Shown: piece by piece, positions 57,053 to 64,000 of the stretch | Layout: the number at the start of each line of letters is the position of its first letter | How positions within the stretch are numbered: the stretch's first letter is position 1 | From: Panicum virgatum | Lineage: Eukaryota; Streptophyta; Magnoliopsida; Poales; Poaceae | Assembly: GCF_016808335.1 (NCBI RefSeq) | Contig: NC_053147.1 | Location: 67,888,960 to 67,952,959 of the forward strand | Length of the DNA: 64,000 bases | Reading direction: 5' to 3' | Program-made: the position numbers and the translations under genes | Notes under the pieces: generated by a model | What the model was told of the DNA's origin: nothing | Databases searched by the model: none | The model's input: only the letters and a program-made list of their open reading frames with translations

Positions 57053-57706
57053 GGGCGACGCTACGGTACACCGGTTACCTCCCAGGAGGTAAGACCTCAA
57101 ATGATTCCCAGCCGTCCATTTCTTAATTAATTAATTGATTATGTTAATCTTAAACATTGAAATAATTATGACTCCCAGCCGCATCCGCTCTAGCGACCCG
57201 CCTGACTTCTAGCGGCGACGGGTGAGGCAAATCAATCTCTATCCGACTGCTGCCGCCGCCGCCTCCTACGCTGCCCTCGTTCCGAGATTCATGATTCTGT
57301 TAGCCTGGTTCCTATACTCTCGGAGATGGATTCAACATAGGCATGGATTAGGGTTCCATCGCTACATAGAGGCTGCCGCCGCCTTGTACGCCGACCCTGC
57401 ACTCGACGGCGTCTTGCCGGCGGCCACTGCGTGTTGTGCATCCCGGTGGTCCGCCACATCGGCTTCCGCCGTCCGTCAGCCACGGCTGGAAAGGTAAGCC
57501 GGAATATGTCCTGCCACCGAGGTTGCTGAGCAACGCTTTGGCCCTCTATCCCCATCCCTGTATCTTATCAGCAGACTTTGCTTTAGATTCATCTGTGGGT
57601 GAAACTGAAGGAGATGGAGAATACAGAATAAAGCCACTCCCATTAGATTGTTTAAGGGATTGACCACTCCATAGAGTTGGTGAATCGAGTTGTGTGCTGA
57701 TCAAAG
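57053..57706 (+). other. MULE left subterminal region and presumed 5' UTR of the Ulp1-like gene
   Basis: TIR and AT-rich segment to 57,180. 57,220-57,500 is GC-richer and partly open (LYPTAAAAASYAALV...), then GTAAGC at 57,496 may be a splice donor. No domain recognised; likely untranslated leader or captured sequence. Confidence 0.4.
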
Positions 57707-60700
57707 ATGGTACGTTCTTGTTTGTAATATATTATGGACAAGGCCTTCAGAGTCATTTTTTAATTTGATATATTTTGTTGTTTTTTATATGTTTGATAAC
57801 CAGGTTGCAACCGTGTGTATGCCAGGAAAATTTGCTGCATTATGCAGGAAATTGACAAAGGATCAAAGGGATATAGTTGAAAAAATAGGATTAGGCAAGT
57901 TACTTAATATTCCATCGATGCCTATTCAACGTATGCTAGTGGAGAGTCTTGTTGAAAAATTCAATGCAGCAGATAGGACCTTTACAATTCAGGGCCACGT
58001 GGTTTCTATTTCCCCATGGGATGTGTACTGCATATTAGGTCTAGTTGACAAAGGAGAAAAGATTGAAATTAGTAGGAAGCAAGCAGACCGTAAATGGTTT
58101 AGTGTTTATAAACAAAAGGGTGATACATCAATCACTTTCAAATACTTGGAGGAAAGAATACCAAGGGAGGCTGATGCTGATCACTTTGCTAGGATGTTTG
58201 TGCTATATGCTATAGGAACAATTTTGGCACCTAGTTCTAAGGGTTATGTTGCCAGCAACTATTTAGAGTTGGTGGTTAATGTTTCAAGAATCAAGAATCT
58301 CAATTGGGCGCGATTCACATTAGTTCATTTGTTGGACAACCTGGTTGAATTCAAGAAGAACAGAAGAACAGGACTTGCTGGAAATTTGGCACTATTCCAG
58401 GTGTTTTTTTTTTGTCTGTACTAGTTTTAGTATTATTCATGGTAGTACTGAAAATGTTAGACATCAATGATTAATATTATGTGCCCAGGTTTGGTTTTTT
58501 GAGCATTTTCAAGCATCTGGTGATGGCTTAGATTATACACTGCATCAACATCCGTTGATAAGAAATTGGAATGAAGACAAAGTTTTGAAGCGAGCACGCA
58601 TTCAAGCTATAAAGAAATTTGGGGCTGAAAAGGTAATTTGGAATGTGTTATTTTGCCTTCTGTTTTATCTAGTGATGGATGTGAAGCTTCTTTTTTTATG
58701 GTGCAGGTGGTCACGGAATTGGAACCGAATGAGTCCAAAGTGCACACTGGTAATGATAATTTTTACCAGGATATTGGTGATGACCAATATAATGAGGGAA
58801 TGAGATACGAAAAATCTGAAAATAAGGATTGGAATGAGAATGTAATGTTTTTTAATTGCACTTTTGGACAGTAAATGCATTAACCAAGTTTGTTGGTCAA
58901 TTGTTAGTTGTCCATTTAAAGTTACTCTTATTTCTTTTTAAGGTTGAACAGGAAGATGTAAATCAAGAAGACCTGCGTGATGCTATGGAGGATGACGAAA
59001 TCAAGATAAAGGTACATATCTGTATGTTTTAAGAAACGAATTTGAGTCGTATTTATGTTAGTGTCCATTGTATTTCAGGAATCAATGGAAGCAATGAAAT
59101 CCCTATTTGTTAGGTTCCCGGAGTTGCATACGGTTGTGCAGGTTATAAATTCAAGTTGCTCTATTATTTATAATACATGTATGTGAATGGTTAGTATAAA
59201 GCTGCTTACGTCATTTGCATTGAAAATATTAGATGGTTGTCAAGCTATTTGATGGAACTAGAAGTAATAGGTCTACAAAGTGTGAGGGAAAACAATGTGA
59301 TTCATCGGGTACTAGCAAATCGCGAGAATCGAATTCCAATGTTCAAAAGGAAAGTGAGTTGGCAAGTCATGCAAACAGTATGGATAAATCAGAGAAAGAA
59401 AAACCATGTCCGGAGCAGGGTACTGGTGATGAAAGGGAGGTTTCTTCATCCAACTTATCTTCAGGAGCAAAGAGGAAAATTGATTTTGTTTTGAGTCCTA
59501 CACTGGTTGAAAAGGTAAAAACCAGAACCAATAGGCAACCAAGCAAAGTCTGCAAGTCTCCGTACATAGGCACAAAGCAGAATAGGGTATCTACAACAAA
59601 AACTAATTGTCCAAATGTTGGTATGTGTTCATGCTTTGGTTTTTCATTGAACAGATACTTTCTATATATTAATGTTTAACAATGATGCAGGCGACATTAC
59701 AAAAGGACTAGAGTTAAGTGACTTGGAACTTCACGCCATTAAATATATTTTGGAGGAATTAGCGACTGAACCAAAAAAAAGTCTAGTATCCATAGGTGGA
59801 ATTGAGCTGGGTGCTAATCAATTGAAATGTCTAGTAACACGTGTGAGAGAGGATGCAGGAGACAAATGGTTATGTTCTGGGGTAAGTCGTGTACTTTAAT
59901 TTATGTATTTGCCATAGAAAATTTCTTGGTAATTAATATTATTATGTATGCATGCAGATAGTAGACTCCTATGCAACTATATTCAACTCTGATTGGAAAA
60001 AAGATACTAACGAGATAAAGCATGCACTTTTAGATGTCAATTGTCAGTGGTTACGAATGATTGGGAAAGCTTGGGTACAAACTGGTGTACCTTGGTGGAG
60101 GTTGTGCCATAAGTCTGCTCAGGAATTGGTTGGAGCTGATATGGTAACACTGATATCATAGTTTTCCATTTCACAACTTAATGCAGATTCTAAAAGTTAA
60201 TGTCCATGTTAATGTAGGTCTTCATTCCCATGAATAATACAAAAAGTCACTGGTGGCTCTGTGTTCTGTACCCTGCTAGAAATGAAATTCAAGTTCTCGA
60301 TTCTTTCAATAGGACCATAAATTATGAAGAAGAATTAGTCGAATTGGTATGTGCGATATACTGTTAAGCAAGTAAGTTGAAACTATTAAGCTAATCGTAC
60401 AATTTTTTTGACTTAAGCTACCTTTCAGAGATGTGGAATTCATTCAATTTTGCAAGCAATTTTGGCATCATCTGACAAGTTGGAGTCCAGGTGGAGTAAC
60501 TATGACATTCTACAATGGGATGTTGTTGTGAAGAAAAACATTCCACGACAACATGATGCGTAAGAATTTTCATAAGCTTGTATTGTGGGGGTAGAATTGA
60601 ACCTATCCATAGATTTATTGTAATGGTTAAAAATTGTAATTGCAGGTGCTCATGCGGGATTTTTACAATAAAATATATGCAATTTTGGAATGGGAGTGAA

Positions 60701-60832
60701 ATAACAAATCCATTCACGCAAAAGGATATGGAGAAATTTAGGAAGAAGATGCCAGCTGAGCTGATCTTGTCGCCCTTGAATGAGCTTACTACCAGCAAAG
60801 GGCATGTACTTGCCACCCAGAATTTTAGTTGA
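57707..60832 (+). CDS. Ulp1-like C48 cysteine protease (transposon-borne, 12 exons, 740 aa)
   Basis: Predicted de-SUMOylating or related peptidase of family C48. Exons: 57,707-57,709; 57,804-58,400; 58,489-58,632; 58,707-58,841; 58,943-59,011; 59,079-59,141; 59,233-59,620; 59,691-59,881; 59,958-60,143; 60,218-60,346; 60,429-60,559; 60,646-60,832. All introns are GT-AG and phases join without a stop. The N-terminal part (about 1-250) has VSISPWDVYCILGLVDKG, resembling plant mobile-domain/DUF1985 sequences. A charged Ser-rich linker follows (about 338-465). The C-terminal protease has H603 (KSHWWLCVLY), D620 (QVLDSF), Q676 (IPRQHD) and C682 (CSCGIF), the complete catalytic and oxyanion set. Such genes accompany Mutator-like elements. 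Intactness suggests recent activity or selection. Confidence 0.85.
57710..57803 (+). other. First coding intron of the Ulp1-like gene
   Basis: Donor ATG|GTACGT at 57,710 and acceptor AACCAG at 57,803. If correct, coding exon 1 is just the start codon. The alternative is a start at the downstream Met of VCMPGKF. Confidence 0.5.
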
Positions 60833-61617
60833 TCTCTATTTTTCAAACCATCAGGATTTTTGTAAAATAGTTTAGATTTATTCTAGAGTTGGTCATACAA
60901 AGAGAGAACAGAAGGCTCTTGTTGCTAGCTATGCTATCCAAGTTTGCCATATTGGAGTTAAATTATAGTTGTTTGTGTTTGAACTACCAGATGACATGCT
61001 ATTTTTCAATTAGTGATCTCTGCAGCATTCCTTACTACTTTCCAGGTTTGATGAATTCTGAGCACTCAGCAGAAAAAAAAAACTGATAGCTATCGGACAA
61101 AGTTTCTGAAAATGAGTTCACTTTTTTAGCACTAACGGTTGTCAATGTAACCTTATGAAGCTTTCCAGCTTCGTCACTGCACAGGAATGTGTGCATATGA
61201 TGAAAAACGTCGCATGTGTTGGATCAAATAAAATAAAATCATTCACACGCAATGCTGAATGTTCATGTACGGAAAGGCGAAACGATGGAAAGCTTGCACA
61301 CACGTGCTTATTCAGATTTGTGAAATGATGCCATATATACACGCAGAAACACTTAACATTCACTCGAATATTTGTTAAAATGATACGTACTTGCAATAGC
61401 CTTCAGGTTCAGGCTTTTACACAACCAGTTCCAACTTACAAAATCTAAAAAGCAAAGATACAATTATTTTGCCGTGTGTATTCTTGTCCTGCAAACGAGC
61501 AAAGAACCTATATGCCATGTGTGCCTTATTTGATGTGTATTTAATAATTGTCTCATGCAAACAGAATCTTAGCCATGTGGCCGATACAAGGCACACGGCA
61601 AAGATGTAAACACACAG
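60833..61617. other. 3' flank of Ulp1-like gene within the MULE
   Basis: Presumed 3' UTR and AT-rich filler. From about 61,430 it carries gccgtgtgt / gcacacggcaaag motifs that resemble a CACTA subterminal array continuing at 62,062. Confidence 0.45.
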
Positions 61618-62061
61618 TGTTGGGGAAGCCACCTTAGTGAAGACCTCCGGCGGGAGGGTTCCTTCAGGTCCACTCATACAACCTGGGCCGAAGCCCACCA
61701 AGCAAAGAGGTCGAGCATCAAGCAAGCGAATAGCACGTGGGCTCGACGTGGGACCATGGATGAATGCAAGCTGTAATCCATGATCGTTGTAAGATTACAT
61801 GTATACCCATGAAATATTTCTAGAATCTAGCCGTCGGAGGGTAAAAATGTGTAATTATGCGAGGAGTAGTTGGACCATCGCCTATAAATGCCGTGTATAT
61901 TTCCTCATGATGGGACATTTAATACAAGAGTAATTGTTGCTCTGTTACTGTGCGTTTATTGTGTCTTCTCGTTCCGCGGTCTGTTCACTTCCGAAGGGGT
62001 CCTCGTCCCCTCCCGAGCTGTTGTGACACTCCACCGTCCCGAAGGGTGTCCTCCACCAACA
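61618..62061 (+). mobile_element. Solo LTR, 444 bp
   Basis: Begins TGTTGGGGAAGCC and ends CTCCACCAACA, with TGTTG...CAACA inverted ends. Flanks CACAG (61,613-61,617) and CACGG (62,062-62,066) are a 4-of-5 match to a target-site duplication. A TATA box, CTATAAATG, lies at 61,882. No internal retrotransposon sequence adjoins it, so it is a recombination-derived solo LTR. It lies inside a CACTA remnant inside the MULE. Confidence 0.75.
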
Positions 62062-62091
62062 CACGGCAAATAAGCCATTTCCGGTAGTGAA
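62062..62091. mobile_element. CACTA 3' end remnant
   Basis: cacggcaaataagcc followed by ccggtagtg, the inverse of a CACTACCGG end. With 61,430-61,617 it is the interrupted tail of a CACTA element whose left end was not found. Confidence 0.5.
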
Positions 62092-63010
62092 ACCAATCTC
62101 TCACTTCCTCTCGTGAAACCTTTTGGCCTGACAAGTGGACCCATCGTGAGGGGTAAGATGACCCTAATCTTGGTGAAAAAGAGATTCAATTATTTCAACT
62201 TTTTATAGATAGATAATTATAGTCCTACCTCCGATTGCAACACATGTTTTAATTAGTTTTAGAGAATTCATAACATGTCAAAAAAATTGGATTTAACTTG
62301 TATTCTATACCATCTCTGTGCTATTTTCTTGGACTCACAAGATAAAATTTTGATGTATGAATCATGTCTATGATAAAGAATAAAAAAATTATATGCTGTT
62401 TCAAATGCTTCTAAGAGATAATTTGATGTCACATCTAATGCTTCGAGGGGACAAAAAAATATTTCTTGTCTCAATTTAATGGCTAGCACAAGCTTTGGTA
62501 CAAATAAAATTTTGGTTGGCAAATGTCACTTCATGGCTAAAAAAACGTTACACCCAAATTTCTACCTGTATGTGACGTGCATGGCATGGAGGGGCAAAGA
62601 AATGCATCTGCCAAATGTCACGTCATGGCACATTAGATGGTACAGATCTCATAGACACCGGTCATGATATGATTCTAAAAATATTTTTCTAGCCAAGTTT
62701 GTCACGTATACACGTTATTGCCATGAACATATTTTTTCCGAAGTAATCAAACACCGCATGTTTGCTTTTGTTCACGTTAAGGAACAAAAACAAATCTGAG
62801 ATCTCAAAAAATTCCCATTGCCGGCACATCTCAACTAATCTGCATGCAAGTTAGATCTAATCTCAACTAACCATGCATGCAAATTAGATCTAATCCCTAC
62901 TTTTTGTATTTAAAATACATATAATAAATATTAAAACTATTACCTCCTAAGAGGTAATAGTCTATAAGATCAACGGTCCACAGTCATTTCGGTGTACCGT
63001 AGCAAAAGCC
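62092..63010. other. Right subterminal region of the MULE
   Basis: AT-rich, no gene. Short repeats of the form tgcatgcaa-ttagatctaatc occur at 62,840-62,895, and a self-complementary attacctcc / ggaggtaat-type segment near 62,940, before the TIR. Confidence 0.45.
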
Positions 63011-63335
63011 CTCTTCATGTCTGTTGGAGGTGGACATGGGCGTACGGTCTCTTCAATCCCCTCCTGTCTCCCGTGTTCACACAGTGGCTGCGCATGGTCG
63101 TCCTTCCTCGGCCCGCGTTGCTTCCTTGCATTAATGATGAGTACTGCGCAGCATACCTCTTCAATCCCCTACAGTTCTTCGATCCTTCCTGCTGCTGTTC
63201 AAGTCATGATGATATCCAGCATGGCGCGCAGCGCTTCAGGATCTTTTATTCTCAGTTTTTTAATTGCATCGTGAATTTAATTTTCACTCGGAGCCAACAC
63301 TGAACTCGACGAGTAGTGGACCGGGATGGATGCAG

Positions 63336-63436
63336 TGTCCGTGGCCGTGGCCCAGGGCTCCGGGCCGCAGCCGGCGAGCGCGAGGTCGACGGAGACGAAG
63401 CCACGGTGCAGGTGGTTGAGGCCGTTGGGTAACAGA
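63336..63436 (-). pseudogene. MATH-domain fragment (copy 2)
   Basis: Duplicate of 41,113-41,213, again cut by a CACTA element. Only about 33 codons. Confidence 0.75.
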
Positions 63437-63999
63437 CACTATTAGAAAAAGGCCATCAGTCCACCTCAAAGGTACCAAAACCAAATTGACCCGGTACCAA
63501 AGCTTTTTTTGAGGTGCATGGAAAGATCCAAGAATTTTTTTAGTAACAGGTGGTAACACCACCCGGTACCAAAGGGTAGACATTGGTACCGAATGGTGTT
63601 ACCACCCGGTACTAATGGATCCTTTCACATTAGTATCGGTTGAAACATCACTCGATACTTATGTCTAGCCTTTAGTATTGGGTGGTGTCTACCACCCGGT
63701 ACTAAAAGTGATTCACAGGTTAATTTTAAAAGGAAAATATCTTTCCCTCAGTCACAACTGCATCGTAGATGAGATGGTAAAGGAGATACACGTGAGACAA
63801 GAGGTCACGGGTTCGAATCCTAGCCACTGCAATGTGCCCCTATTTTCTTACGACGCAGTGCAAAGGTACCCAAAGGTACCGGGTCATTCACCTGATATTA
63901 ATGGCTAGAGTCATTGGTCCCGGATGCCTAGTACCGGTTGTAAGAACTGGTACCAAAGGCCATCCGTGACCGGTGCCAAAGGCACTTTTTCCAGTAGTG
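63437..63999 (+). mobile_element. Small CACTA-type element (copy 2)
   Basis: Duplicate of 41,214-41,777, ends CACTATTAG and CAGTAGTG, with left flank AGA. The window stops one base beyond its end, so the right TSD and the 228-bp duplication seen in copy 1 cannot be checked. Confidence 0.85.
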
Positions 64000-64000
64000 A

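Larger units (their letters stand above)
57053..63010 (+). mobile_element. Mutator-like element carrying a Ulp1-type protease gene, 5958 bp
   Basis: 9-bp target-site duplication CTCTTCATG at 57,044-57,052 and 63,011-63,019; copy 1 has the single site at 40,788-40,796. Terminal inverted repeats share GCTACGGTACACCG starting seven bases inside each end. Subterminal segments can pair locally (cctcccaggagg near 57,081; attacctcctaagaggtaat near 62,940). No MURA-type transposase is present. The cargo is a complete Ulp1-like gene, which matches the ULP-bearing Mutator-like elements (KAONASHI type) known from plants. A CACTA remnant and a solo LTR lie in its right part. Confidence 0.88.
45839..64000. 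repeat. Segmental duplication, copy 2 (continues past window)
   Basis: Same order as 32,903-41,780. Subtracting the LINE, SINE, foldback (with its 187-bp deletion) and Mutator-like insertions leaves about 9.0 kb, against 8.9 kb in copy 1, so the four insertions explain nearly all of the size difference. The block reaches the last base of the window. Confidence 0.92.

Noticed and set aside
57222..57497. 91-residue frame as a separate gene
   Set aside because: No domain; it lies in the leader of the Ulp1-like gene.

Overview
This window is nuclear DNA of a grass, most likely panicoid. I infer this from GT-AG introns, GC-rich intronless ATL and MATH genes, an Xa21-like receptor-kinase tail family, and the density and type of transposons: CACTA elements with TGCCGAGTGC arrays, hAT, Helitrons ending in CCCGT...ACGGG...CTAG, a tRNA-derived SINE, an RTE-type LINE and a Ulp1-bearing Mutator element. 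No bacterial, organellar or rRNA features were seen. The species cannot be fixed by eye.

Layout. 1-4.2 kb: the gag/protease end of a decayed Ty3/gypsy element on the minus strand, running off the left edge. 4.2-8.0 kb: a deleted Ty1/copia element on the minus strand, with two LTRs and a PBS. 8.4-14.3 kb: two decayed receptor-like-kinase C-terminal tails flanking a short Helitron and an intact three-exon nuclear gene for mitochondrial ribosomal protein mL41. 15.2-23.0 kb: two intronless ATL RING-H2 ubiquitin-ligase genes and a MATH-only gene, separated by two CACTA elements with their target-site duplications. 23.5-32.9 kb: a large Helitron-like element split by a complete, apparently intact autonomous hAT transposon (8-bp TSD) and by a 407-bp hAT-type MITE that interrupts the Helitron 3' hairpin.

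32.9-64.0 kb: a segmental duplication with an offset of about 12.9 kb. Copy 1 (32,903-41,780) holds a Helitron-like segment, an apparently intact glutamate formiminotransferase-like gene on the minus strand, and a MATH fragment disrupted by a CACTA element. Copy 2 (45,839 to the window end) carries the same order but has gained four large insertions absent from copy 1: a 5'-truncated LINE (17-bp TSD), a SINE (12-bp TSD), a 1.7-kb foldback element that destroys exon 2 of the formiminotransferase copy, and a 5.96-kb Mutator-like element (9-bp TSD). That Mutator-like element carries a 12-exon, fully open Ulp1-type cysteine protease gene with the His/Asp/Gln/Cys catalytic set, plus a solo LTR nested in a CACTA remnant.

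Genes likely to act for the host: mL41 (mitoribosome), two ATL E3 ligases, possibly the MATH-only protein, and formiminotransferase copy 1 (one-carbon/folate metabolism, with an unusual predicted signal peptide). Genes likely to act for transposons: the hAT transposase and possibly the Ulp1-like protease. Everything else recognisable is a relic, a shadow of repeat sequence, or exon fragments carried by Helitrons. Duplications and insertions were found by reading and aligning by eye, so percentage identities are not stated.
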